Of a DNA stretch of 64,000 bases, positions 10,865-28,590 are shown piece after piece; position 1 is the first letter of the stretch, and each line of letters starts with the position of its first letter. The position numbers and the translations under genes were made by a program. The DNA comes from Typha latifolia (Eukaryota > Streptophyta > Magnoliopsida > Poales > Typhaceae). The stretch is from contig CM034105.1 of the NCBI GenBank assembly GCA_019914945.1, forward strand, positions 2,418,001 through 2,482,000. The letters are read 5' to 3'. Under the pieces are notes generated by a model that made no database searches, was not told the origin of the DNA, and saw only the letters and a program-made list of their open reading frames with translations.

Positions 10865-12081
10865 ATGGCAATGGCAATGGCAATGGCCAACTCCCGAGCT
10901 CTCCTTTTGGCTCTCGTTTCCTTGCTTGCAGTGAAGCAAGGTGTTGTGGATGCTACGTTCGGCACGGACACAGTTTGCACTTGGGGTTACAACAACTGCG
11001 TCAACTCAGGCGATAACCTCACTCTTATTCTCAACCAGTGGTCAGGTATATATATAAATATATGTTACAAAAAGTTAAGAAAACTTTACTTTTAATTTTA
11101 AGAGCTATATATCTAGCATTTGATGATCGATTAACATTGATTTAGGTTCCGCGATTGCAACAAAGCAACAATATCTCTTTGGAAGAATAGAGATGCAGAT
11201 TAAGTTGGTTCCTGGGAACTCCGCTGGTACTGTGACTACGTACTACGTAAGTTGTTATTCGATTATCGATCAGTAATAACTTTATCTTTAAAGTGTATAT
11301 ATATAGCAGACGATTTATTTTATATATACTGCAGGCAAAGGCAACTGGAAGTGTGCATGACGAGATAGATTTCGAGTTCCTGGGAAATGCATCAGGCCAA
11401 CCTTACACCATCCACACTAATGTCTTTACCCAAGGAATAGGAAACAAGGAGGTGCAATTCAAACCTTGGTTTGACCCAACTTCAGATTACCACACCTACA
11501 CCATCTTCTGGAACCCAAGCCAAATTGTGTAAGTTATCAATCGAGTTCTAAAAATAAAGAATATTGAAAACATATATATATATATATTCGTGCATGCATA
11601 TATCACTTGGAATATTCCAAACTATATATAGTCTAATTCTGATCGTAGTCATTTTGATCTTATAATTGGTAGCTGGTCGATCGACGGAACTCCGATTAGG
11701 GTTTTTAAGAACCGCAAGAGCATCGGAATCCCGTACCCGACGTCGCAACCGATGAAGGCCTACTCGAGCCTGTGGAACGCCGACGACTGGGCGACGCAGG
11801 GCGGCCGTGTCAAGACTGACTGGACCAAGGCGCCGTTCATCGCCAGGTATCGGCAATTCAAACAGGATGTCTGCATATGGAAGGGGCCAATTAGCGTCAC
11901 ACAATGTGCAGTGAAAGCCCCTCCATATTGGTACAATGCACCTTGGTATGAGTCCTTAAACTGGGCACAAGTTGGCCAGATGATGAACATTAGAAACAAG
12001 TACATGATCTACGATTACTGCAAGGATACTAAGAGATTTAATGGCCAGATGCCAAAGGAATGCTCTCTGCCACCTTTCTGA
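10865..12081 (+). CDS. XTH-b: xyloglucan endotransglucosylase/hydrolase
   Basis: Secreted GH16 enzyme family that cuts and religates xyloglucan in the cell wall. Exons 10865-11045, 11146-11246, 11335-11528 and 11673-12081 (phases 1, 0, 2) give 294 residues. Visible features: hydrophobic signal peptide ending near GVVDA; catalytic [11 protein letters not shown] with nucleophile and acid/base Glu; an N-glycosylation sequon (NAS) right after it, as is usual in XTHs; WNADDWAT; and a C-terminal domain with four cysteines ending [10 protein letters not shown]...ECSLPPF. The start lies in a hexanucleotide repeat of four ATGGCN units (10865, 10871, 10877, 10883), so the N-terminus may begin at any of four Mets. 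Unusual for XTHs are an extra cysteine pair near the mature N-terminus (CTWGYNNC) and a short loop before the catalytic block. Confidence 0.92.
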
Positions 12082-12945
12082 ACGATGGAATTAATTGAGA
12101 AGCATGCAGGGTGTCATCAGATCGAGATTAAAAGAGAAAGTAAATAATTAGCCTTCACCACCACCTCCTATATATTTGTTGGTATTGTGTACGTACCTCA
12201 TATTATTTTATTGTTTTCATTATATTGATTTTGATTGGAACAAGTCGCATTCACTTGTTCAATTCGATTTGTGTATGATATTGTTATTCTATGTTACATG
12301 AAATAAAAAAGAATATGAGACGAATAAATCCTTTTGAGTTTTTAAATTATTGTTAAATAATTAAGTAACTTGTTGTTTGATTTATGGACGTTTAGCATAT
12401 AACCCATTTTTACATATTTAAGATCGACTACGTATTTCATATATATTTAGTAGAATTATTTCCTATTCTTTAGGGGGGAAGTTCTCTTTCCAAAAATAAG
12501 GAAAAAAAAGAAGATAAAGAAGCTATTTTCAAAGAAGGACGTGCCGACAGTATGTTTTGAAAGCATAATCGGAAAATGAGGTGTTGTTTTATAAATATAT
12601 AAACTGAGGATGTTTTGTAATAATTATATTGAAGTCTAGGTGGTGATATGCAAAAATAACTTAGAATATTTATGAAATAATTATATAAGTAACACTCTAA
12701 ATCTTAATTATGTCATAAATAAGAGAATTTTATCGGAAACATTCTATATATTTTTTTTTAATTTTCATTCACAATCCTATCATATGAATACACCCAATAT
12801 CTTACTTTTAGTACCAGAAAATATCTTAAGCTAATTTTATCCTAACTGATAAAAAATTAAAATATCTTAAATACCCTACATTTGACTTTAAGATATAGTT
12901 TTTTATTTGTTTTTATTTTAATCTAAAATTTTAATCAAGTTATTT

Positions 12946-12958
12946 TACACACACACAC

Positions 12959-12990
<32 letters not shown>
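12946..12990. repeat. (AC)n(AT)n compound microsatellite
   Basis: Short AC repeat followed by about 30 bases of AT repeat. Confidence 0.9.
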
Positions 12991-12993
<3 letters not shown>

Positions 12994-13783
12994 GCTACTT
13001 TACTCATCTAGTATCTCATTTTTCACGAAAAATTCATGTTTGATTTAAAATTCTTTTCGATATTAACTGATCTATTATAAATGAGTCAAATATAAGACAA
13101 GATTTGAGCTTAAAGTATAAATGAGCCCAACACAAGCTATTTGAATTAACAAATTTGGGTTAGCTCACTAAGCCAAACGAGCCAAACACAGGCTAATTGG
13201 AATTCTTTTTGAGCCGAATATGGGCTAAAATTTCAACAGTTTTTCATCTTGGCTCTAGATTTAGTTCCGAGGTAAACACAAGCAAAACCCAGTTCACTCA
13301 TGTTCAAGCTTGCTGACACCACTATGGGGAGTGAATTAAGAAAACCAATGGCAAGTTATTTTGAGATATTTTAGATTATATGTATATATATATGGGTATA
13401 ATAAATATTTATATGATTGGATGTGAATGACAATAAAAATAAGATATTTTTTTATAAATTTCTTCATAAATAAAGCTCTCTCCTTTCGTTATTTACTTCT
13501 AATAGAGCCTTTCCCTTGCTAAAAACTATTATTCCTTAATTCCTTTCTCTGATCTCTCGTGTATCCAGAAACTCTTTTTGTCTTTTCTTTGTCTTAGTTA
13601 TTTCCAACACGATGAATCGCAACAAAAAAATATCAAAATAAAAATCCAGAATTAATGCAGAACGCAAGAGACTGAATTCGTCGCATACTATTTATTAATT
13701 TTCAAGTAGGACAAAAGATACCAAAAAAAAATGAAGCAAATACGCTTCATTTATTTCAACAACAGTCAATACGTGAGAGAATG

Positions 13784-13787
<4 letters not shown>

Positions 13788-13822
<35 letters not shown>
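13788..13822. repeat. (AT)n microsatellite
   Basis: About 35 bases of uninterrupted AT repeat, 56 bases beyond the XTH-c stop codon. Confidence 0.9.
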
Positions 13823-13824
<2 letters not shown>

Positions 13825-13877
13825 ACCAAGGAATTAATAAAACCAATCGAAGTCCCAGAGACAACTTTTTCTGATCA

Positions 13878-15052
13878 TCAGTAAGGTGGCAGAGAGCATT
13901 CGCGAGGCATCTTGCCATTAAACCTCTTGGTATCTTTGCAGTAATCGTAGATCACGTACTTGCTCCTGATCGACATCATCTGACTGATCTGCGAACTCGT
14001 CAACGAATTATACTGCGGCGCAGTGTACCAATTAGCCGGTGTTTTCGCCGCACAACTCTTGACGCTGCCTGGTCCGGTATATCGGCAAACTTTTTGCACG
14101 TACCGGCGATACCTAGCGATGAACGGCGCCTTCTTCCAGTCGGTCTTGACGCGGCCGCCCTGCGTCGCCCAGTCGTCGGCGTTCCACAAGCTCGAGTAGG
14201 CCTTCATCGGTTGCGACGTCGGGTAAGGGATGCCGACGTTTTGCCGGTTCTTGTAGACCCTGATCGGAACTCCGTCGATAGACCATCTGCAACATAGGAA
14301 GAATTAATACGATCAAATATTTATTTCATGTGTAAGTAGACGTACGTAGTAATGTGTAGGTAGGTGCATGCTGTAGACTTACACAATCTGGCTTGGATTC
14401 CAGAAGATGGTATAAGTGTGGTAGTCAGTGGTAGGGTTGAACCAAGGTTTGAATTGCACCTCTTTGTTTCCTATACCAAGAGCAAAGACATTGGTGTGGA
14501 TAGTGTAAGGTTGGCCTGATACATTTCCAAGGAACTCGAAATCTATCTCGTCGTGCACACTTCCAGTTGCCTTTGCCTGCAATATATATATATACACACA
14601 CATAGAAAAGAAATTATCTTAGGGGCTTATCTGCTATATATACCAAACGATAAAATCATTATCGATCGATGGAATAAGAACTTACGTAGTACGTAGTCAC
14701 AGTACCAGCGGAATTCCCAGGAACCAACTTAATTTGCATCTCTATTTTTCCAAAGAGATACTGCTGTTTCGTTTGGATCGCAGAACCTAAACGAAGAACA
14801 AAACAATATTAATCGATCATCAAATTATTTATAATTTTTTTTTATCTAGTGGTTGAATTAATTTTTGCAACATATATATAGATATATACCTGACCACTGG
14901 TTGAGGATAAGAGTGAGGTTATCGCCTGAGTTGACGCAGTTGTTGTAACCCCAAGTGCAAACCGTGTCCGTGGCGAACGTAGCATCCACAACACCTTGCT
15001 TTAATGCAAGCAAGGAAATGAGAGCCAAAAGGAAAGCTCGCGAGTTCGCCAT
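13878..15052 (-). CDS. XTH-c: xyloglucan endotransglucosylase/hydrolase
   Basis: Third copy, on the minus strand. Exons in coding order: 15052-14890, 14786-14686, 14576-14383 and 14286-13878, giving 288 residues with the same phases as XTH-b. It has a signal peptide ([20 protein letters not shown]), catalytic [11 protein letters not shown] followed by an NVS glycosylation sequon, [11 protein letters not shown], and a cysteine-bearing C-terminus ending ECSLPPY. An in-frame ATG nine bases upstream (15061) exists, but the matching position in XTH-d is ATA, so the shared ATG is preferred. Exons and introns are almost base-for-base identical to XTH-d (one residue differs in the signal peptide, Leu versus Phe), whereas the 3' flank differs straight after the stop codon. 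Probable function is xyloglucan remodelling in the wall. Confidence 0.92.
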
Positions 15053-16431
15053 TGATGCCATCAAAGGAACTCCACGAGCTAACCTTTTGGCTATGGTGAT
15101 TGGTGAGTACTACACAATTCGCTGTGTTTTGGGGAGAAACCAAGAAGCCATTTATATATTACGGAGAGGTGGAATAAAGAACTCTTGCTATTCTACCCAA
15201 CGCGAATACTTGACCCTGAAAGTTGTTATCTCGGCATCACAGCTACTAAGAAAAAGAGTGAATAAAGACGTGAGAGTCGGAATAAAGTTGTGCGAGGCAC
15301 TACAGTCTACAGGTCTTAGAATATCTAACTGCTTGGTGTATAGGAAACTATTATTTTTAGGTAAATTTGCAAAAAGAGCCCTAACATTATAGTCTTTTAT
15401 TAGTTTGTACCCTACATTGTCGTTTTTTTGTAAAAGAATCTGCCTTTGACTAAAAAGCAACATAAACTGTGAGTATATTTTGGAAGTTACCAAAATAACC
15501 TTGTTAAGAGACCAATCTGAATACCTGTTGACACATAGAAGAATTTGAAACTCAAAATATAAATATTAGGAATGAAATTTGAAATATAATTATGTGACCA
15601 TATATAAGAGTAAAAGCATTACATGTTTAACCAAATTAAACCTCCAAAACAACTTAGAGATAAATCAAAATGTTGATTTTTCATAGAATATATTAAATTA
15701 AGTTTCTAAAATATTAAAATCACATCTAAATATCAAATCTCACAAGATTAATTGGTTAAAAACTACTGTTGTTTAATCTCATAGGTCATATATATTAGAA
15801 GAGTAAGAAAAGAGTAATTTAGAAGATATAGAAGTTTGTTAAATTAAACTTAGCTCGGGGTATTGCTTAGTACTTTTAGCACATAAAAGGTTAAATAATA
15901 TGTGAAAAAATAACTTTGTTTATAAATAATCAAAATATTGGGAGTTATTTGTAAATTTATCTATGTATTAGAATACCAGGTTTTAGACCCTTATTAGAAT
16001 CGAATTGGACCCAATTCCAATGGTTACTTCCTTAAAAAAATTTGCAGCAATATATTAATAACCAACGGCAAGTTATAAGCATTCCTACAATATTTTTGGG
16101 AGCATCAAAGTATATCATGTAGGTAGCTCACATGTACTTAAGAATCTCATGACCTTTTAATGGCGAGCACAACTATTACAAACGATGACTGAGATAGTGG
16201 CCTTCCTCTATAATTAACACTTTTATTAATAGGTAGAAGCATTCCAAACAAAGCTGGCAGTATTAATGTTTAATTTATTAATATGCCAGAATGAAATTAA
16301 GTTCTCTTGATCCACTTCGTATAAATACCTTGCCTTGTCTTGTCTTCTCCAAACCAACTGTACAAAGAAGTATAGTTTTCTATACCTAATTAATCAAGGA
16401 GGTAGCTCGTCGAGTTCCTCTGATAGCATCA
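15053..16431. other. Divergent promoter region between XTH-c and XTH-d
   Basis: About 1.4 kb separates two head-to-head start codons. TATA-like boxes face outward: TATATAAAT read on the minus strand at about 15150-15158 for XTH-c, and TATAAATA at 16320-16327 for XTH-d. The immediate leaders are related (both hold GTAGCTCGT/TTAGCTCGT and GAGTTCC), then similarity fades. No gene is seen; the antisense frame running 14955-15392 overlaps XTH-c and has no family features. Confidence 0.6.
16320..16327 (+). promoter_or_regulatory. TATA box of XTH-d
   Basis: TATAAATA about 105 bases upstream of the XTH-d start codon. Confidence 0.5.
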
Positions 16432-17604
16432 ATGGCGAACTCGCGGGCTTTCCTTTTGGCACTCATTTCCTTGTTTGCATTAAAGCAAGGTGTTGTGGAT
16501 GCTACGTTCGCCACGGACACGGTTTGCACTTGGGGTTACAACAACTGCGTCAACTCAGGCGATAACCTCACTCTTATCCTCAACCAGTGGTCAGGTATAT
16601 ATCTATATATATGTTGCAAAAATTAATTCAACCACTAGATAAAAAAATTATAAATAATTTGATGATCGATTAATATTGTTTTGTTCTTCGTTTAGGTTCT
16701 GCGATCCAAACGAAACAGCAGTATCTCTTTGGAAAAATAGAGATGCAAATTAAGTTGGTTCCTGGGAATTCCGCTGGTACTGTGACTACGTACTACGTAA
16801 GTTCTTATTCCATCGATCGATAATGATTTTATCGTTTGGTATATATAGCAGATAAGCCCCTAAGATAATTTCTTTTCTATGTGTGTGTATATATATATAT
16901 TGCAGGCAAAGGCAACTGGAAGTGTGCACGACGAGATAGATTTCGAGTTCCTTGGAAATGTATCAGGCCAACCTTACACTATCCACACCAATGTCTTTGC
17001 TCTTGGTATAGGAAACAAAGAGGTGCAATTCAAACCTTGGTTCAACCCTACCACTGACTACCACACTTATACCATCTTCTGGAATCCAAGCCAGATTGTG
17101 TAAGTCTACAGCATGCACCTACCTACACATTACTACGTACGTCTACTTACACATGAAATAAATATTTGATCGTATTAATTCTTCCTATGTTGCAGATGGT
17201 CTATCGACGGAGTTCCGATCAGGGTCTACAAGAACCGGCAAAACGTCGGCATCCCTTACCCGACGTCGCAACCGATGAAGGCCTACTCGAGCTTGTGGAA
17301 CGCCGACGACTGGGCGACGCAGGGCGGCCGCGTCAAGACCGACTGGAAGAAGGCGCCGTTCATCGCTAGGTATCGCCGGTACGTGCAAAAAGTTTGCCGA
17401 TATACCGGACCAGGCAGCGTCAAGAGTTGTGCGGCGAAAACACCGGCTAATTGGTACACTGCGCCGCAGTATAATTCGTTGACGAGTTCGCAGATCAGTC
17501 AGATGATGTCGATCAGGAGCAAGTACGTGATCTACGATTACTGCAAAGATACCAAGAGGTTTAATGGCAAGATGCCTCGCGAATGCTCTCTGCCACCTTA
17601 CTGA
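16432..17604 (+). CDS. XTH-d: xyloglucan endotransglucosylase/hydrolase
   Basis: Fourth copy, plus strand. Exons 16432-16594, 16696-16796, 16906-17099 and 17196-17604 give 288 residues; each exon equals its XTH-c counterpart in length (163, 101, 194, 409 bases). Signal peptide, catalytic [11 protein letters not shown], the following NVS sequon, [11 protein letters not shown] and the cysteine-bearing C-terminus are all present, so it should be an active GH16 enzyme. It also has the cluster-specific CTWGYNNC near the mature N-terminus. Intron 3 reads identical to that of XTH-c, and intron 1 differs mainly in the length of an A run. The 3' untranslated sequences are unrelated. With XTH-c it forms a head-to-head inverted pair. 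Confidence 0.92.
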
Positions 17605-18941
17605 TGAAAAGAAGAAGGCTAATGAATTGATGCAAGTGTTGGAGTTCATGCATTTGGAGAGAGAAAGATTAATCTGTGTGTCGACATCTATTAGCGTTAA
17701 GCTTTACCAGAAATAATTTCCATTGATTACATCTGTAATCCTTGAAAGTGTTTGATTTTTTTCTTGTTTGTTGCACGGAATGAAGAGTAAGTACTATATA
17801 TGAAGCAAATTAATCCCTGATTAACTCTATGAGTTTGAAATATTATATATTTTTAACTTACAAGGAAATCTCGTATAGAAACTTACGTTCATGTTAAGTC
17901 TATAATTTAACTTAGATTTCCTTACCTTATATAATATTTGGACTATTCGTAGTGCAGATCACAACGTTTTCAAACACAATGCGAAGAAATTTTCAAACCA
18001 GAGCCGTGTGCCTACGTGGCAACTGCAACAAAATTCTGTATCAAACCTTACATTTTGTATTTATATTATTAGCCCACTGTTTACCATATGAATATTTGTT
18101 ATTGGACTCCTATATATCTATTTTTAGTGCCTCAAAAACTTAAAAATGTTTTAAGATAATATTAACATAAGAGCGAGTTTGATTGCTAAAGATATTTTGA
18201 CATAGAAAATAATTAGACTTTAGTGAGAGGTGTTCTTTCATCTTAAGAGAAAATTAAAAAGAAAAAATGTAGCTATTTTGACAGGTAAGAAAGTAAATTT
18301 TTTTTATTTATTTTCTACGGTCGGACATCAAAAGTAGGGTGAAGGACATATATTGAGTGGAAAAAATCACTTCTTCAAAGTCTATGCCTTGCAAGCCCTT
18401 AGAATTTTTTTATTTTAAGAAACCACCATTAAAAATAAAAAATTAATAATAATATTTCAACACTAATATTTTTGCGAAGTCGAACGACATTTTAATTTAT
18501 TTATATGATACAGATATAAATATATTTTTATTATTTTATGTCATATAAAAGTAATAATAATAATAATATTAATCTATTTTAAAGCTAAGAAATGAGTATA
18601 GTTGAAGTGGCGCACTAATTTCAAACCGAGCCCAATAAACTGGAGAGTGGAGCTGCTCTATGACCAGCTCAGCTCATGTAAGGCTGTAAGGATAAGAAGA
18701 GCCACCGACCAATCGAGGGCTCCACTTTCATACCATGTTACCGAAAATGCCCCTCAAAATTTCGTGACCAATCTGCCCCGTCTTCCTTCTCCCACCGTCA
18801 CCAGAAGGGCAGGGTACCCGAACTCACCTAGAAAAAAGAATTATCTCCTCTCCTTTCCTCTCTTTGTAGAATTCATCTAGACTCCTCTTGGAAACCCTAG
18901 TTTTTGACGCGATTCTAAGTAGATCGGAAGAGATCTAGGGA
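17605..18941. other. Intergenic region between XTH-d and casein kinase I
   Basis: AT-rich, with no gene seen. The last 300 bases become less AT-rich and contain a pyrimidine-rich stretch (about 18840-18870), consistent with promoter and 5' leader of the casein kinase gene. Confidence 0.55.
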
Positions 18942-25459
<6,518 letters not shown>

Positions 25460-27187
25460 TTGGTAAGCTTAATGTGTCTTGTTTGTTTTTCTTTACTCGC
25501 TTCTTTTTGTTGCCTTATAAATAATATGTCCCACCTGTTTCTTGAATCTTTCTTAGGTACTTCAGGCGTGGCTGTAAGATATGACTTGAAGTATGTAAGT
25601 TCATATGTTCTTGCAGCTGCTGTGGAGTCCTTGTTGCTCAAGTCACTTTTGGTATCAGGATGCATACTTTGTTGTTATTAAGGTGACTACAGTTGCACTA
25701 GAGATTATCACAAGGCATGTTCGCTTTTGTGATGAATACTACAGCAGTTAACTCACACTGCTCAAGTATTTTATATTTCATATAACCTGGATGAAATGTG
25801 AAATGTTTTTTTTTTCATTTTACTGTTAATAGAGAATATGGTATTCCTTGTGCTTTCTAAATGGGTGACTGGTTGTTGCTGCTTTGTGGACTTACTGATT
25901 CAAGGTCATCTGTCACTTCTATGATCTTTTTGATGCTGTATTCATTCATTAAAAGTCATGTTTGTCATCTGAAATGATTTTAGCTTTAGGTACTCAAGTC
26001 GCTCGAGATCTGAATACAGCAGAGCAATCTAGTTTTCAGGTGCCGTTCCCTTTTTAGATGTGACTTCATCTGTTAAGCAACATCTTACCTAGTAAGTTTA
26101 TTTCCTTTTAAAATGCCATCAATTGTTCAGTTTTCATGAATTATTTTTTATAACTAATATATTCAGTTGCTTATAAAGTACATTTTGTATTCTCCAGAGC
26201 CTGATGCTGTGATGATTATAAAGCAGAGTAATTTCTTCTGATGGTTTCAGAGCAACTGAACTTTTAATATGTAGGATGGATTAAATGCAGAAGAAAAGGC
26301 AAGAAAAGTATTCCAATAATGAAGAACCTTGGAAGGTAGCCTTTGATTGCATCCTATGCTTTCCTGACCACTGAGCTTGCAATTCTCTATTGATTTCATT
26401 AAATCTTTTGCTAGGTATATACATGTAGATTTTTATAGTCTTACTGATATGCACTGGGAACTGCCCTCTAAAAGGTGAAATAAGTGAAAATTTGAGAAAT
26501 TGGACTTGTTTTTCTATCTGGATAGGTAAATCCTTATTTCCTTGAAATTGGTTGTCTCAGCCATATATAGGACATATAAGACCCACTGCAACAAATTAAG
26601 TATCCTTATGGAATGCCTTTTCTTTGGTTCTCGATCTCAATTGCCTGTCTTCTTCTTAACTTGTCACTGGCCAATTAATGTTAGTAGTCCAAATCCTGAA
26701 GCTTGTTTGGTACCTTGTCTGATGGCTTTCTCATTCTTCCATTTATTATTAAGTTGTAATCTTTTGTCATTGTCTTTGCCACTAGGACTGAAGTGTACAG
26801 AAGATTTTGCTCACTAGATGTGTTGAAGCCAGACTAGTCTTTACAAACATATAAAAAAAATGCTGAAGGATGTATGCCCAAAAAGAATGCCAAATTGAAG
26901 GAATCTATTTTCTGATACAAGATGAAGTCTCTGAGTTCGAGCTTAACTAAGTGATTTCTTTAAGGATAGTTACCAATAATGTCAAAACTGTGTTGCAGTC
27001 TTCCCTTGTGATACTGGAAGAAACCTGTTTTGCAGTTGGATGGGATTCTATTGAATAAGTTCATGACATCGGTTAGGGTGGGTTCAGATTATGGTCATGA
27101 ACTTAGTGGTATATATTCAGGAGCATATGTTTTTCAAATATGTTAAGAGTATAGCCCAGGAAATGATGAGGTCTCAATAAAACCTTA

Positions 27188-27372
27188 GGGCTTGTTTGAT
27201 TTGAGGCCAACTCCTAAACTTAGTTAGTTGGTCTCATTTTTTAGTTTTAATTTTTTTGAAGAGTGAACATGATTAGATATAGAAAAGATAAAAAGATGTT
27301 TAATTAGTGAATCAGATTAGGAGTCCCTAAATGAGTTCAAGGACTCTCTTTGAACGCAAACCAAACGGGCCC
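27188..27372. mobile_element. Tourist-like MITE (probable PIF/Harbinger derivative)
   Basis: The left end GGGCTTGTTTGATTTG and the right end GCAAACCAAACGGGCCC are imperfect inverted repeats (14 of the first 16 positions agree). The 185-base spacer is non-coding and AT-rich. The GGGC(C/T)(C/T)GTTTGGTT terminus is typical of Tourist-type MITEs of monocots. Flanks read TTA on the left and GTA on the right, an imperfect three-base target duplication. Confidence 0.6.
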
Positions 27373-28267
27373 GTAGTGATTATATCATGGTTATAGGTAC
27401 ATCTACCTACAACACCATTCATTTTCAGAAACTCCAAACTAGAGAATTTGCGTGCTTTTTTGGATTTTGACTTCTTTCAAGGTCAAATATGATGGCAGCT
27501 AATTATTAGCTATGTTCAAAATGTCTTTTCGTGCATGTCATGCATGGTTAAATATGATTTTTATGCTCAGTCATCTTTGGGTTGTTTTTTACGTTTTCCT
27601 TTTTGGCATGCTAGACTGTTTTGAGTATTCAAAATATGATTTTTAAATATGGTCCCAGGTCGCCTTCACAAGAAACCTGGAACATTTTTTATCCACTAGA
27701 TTCTGTGTTATTTTATTTGTTTTTGAGATAGTTGTTGGTGCTCAATTTCTGTTGCTCCTTGCAAGCCATGCTTGCAATAGTGAATATATCTAGGGTGGCT
27801 GCATTGGACATCATAGCCTTCTTTGTTATAGTTACAGAAGCGCCCATCTTCACCATATATTAAATCCAGGTATGCACTTGAGTACTATATCTTTTAGTAA
27901 AAAAAATTAAGTTTTTTTTTCGGTTTATATTTCCGGCCTTGATGCTTGGGGACCGTTTCTGTCGAGCTCTTTATCGATCCGTTTCTTGGTGTTGGTGTTA
28001 AAACCTGGAAAAGATAATGGAAAGAGTGGCAAACCATTTCTCGGTGCTAGACGCAAGTATCTCGGCTTACGCTCGGTTTGCTTGAAAAGCAAGCTGACTA
28101 TTATTTTATCTTTGCTTTGGCCCATTATTTGAGCACGAGAGATATTTAAACTGCTAGTTTCGAGTTGGTTAATCAGGCTTACGATCTGAGCTCAGCATTC
28201 TCTGCTCGAATTCGTTCACTGCCAGGTAAAATTTGACTGTTTTGGGTGGAATAAATTCAAATTAGTT

Positions 28268-28590
28268 TAGCTATGTTTATTTTTTAAACTTATATAAGAA
28301 AATTTATACCGGTTTAAGTTATTATGGTGTTTAAGTGTAAATTAGTGTAACGGAGTAATAATTATATTTAATATGATATGAGAGGTTATAAATTTAAAAA
28401 TATTTTAATAAATGATTAAAATACTTTTATAGTAGAGGAAAGAGTGGATAGAGAACGAGAGAGGAGAGAATAATTAAAACGACTTATGTTTTTCTGGGGT
28501 AAAATAATAATTAATGTTTTTTTAGTAAATATGAAGTATTTGATGGAAAAAGAGAGAAGAAAGTAGGTATAAGTAAGTTAATGTTAAGAT
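28268..28590. repeat. Dispersed repeat family, copy 2
   Basis: Collinear with 611-931 and in the same orientation, with shared AATTTATACC, AAATATTTTA, GAGAGAGGAGAG, AAAATAATAATTA and AAAAAGAGAGAAG-like blocks. Possible outer inverted ends (GGAATAAATTCAAATT near 28247 and AATTTATACTTATTCC near 28657) would make the element about 410 bases, but copy 1 does not clearly share them. Confidence 0.5.

Larger units (their letters stand above)
12082..13877. other. Intergenic region between the 3' ends of XTH-b and XTH-c
   Basis: The two genes converge here. The DNA is AT-rich with an AC/AT microsatellite (about 12946-12990) and an AT microsatellite (13788-13822). A segment near 13,110-13,270 repeats GAGCC/GGGCTA-type words, reminiscent of decayed retrotransposon sequence, but I could not assign it. 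No gene is seen. Confidence 0.55.

Noticed and set aside
14955..15392. 145-codon plus-strand frame overlapping XTH-c
   Set aside because: It is antisense to exon 1 and the promoter of XTH-c; the same antisense frames appear opposite XTH-d because the genes are near-identical.
17185..17649. 154-codon minus-strand frame opposite XTH-d
   Set aside because: Antisense shadow of GC-rich XTH exon 4, with no independent support.
27925..28125. 66-codon minus-strand frame
   Set aside because: No family motif, no splice context and no paralogue in the window.
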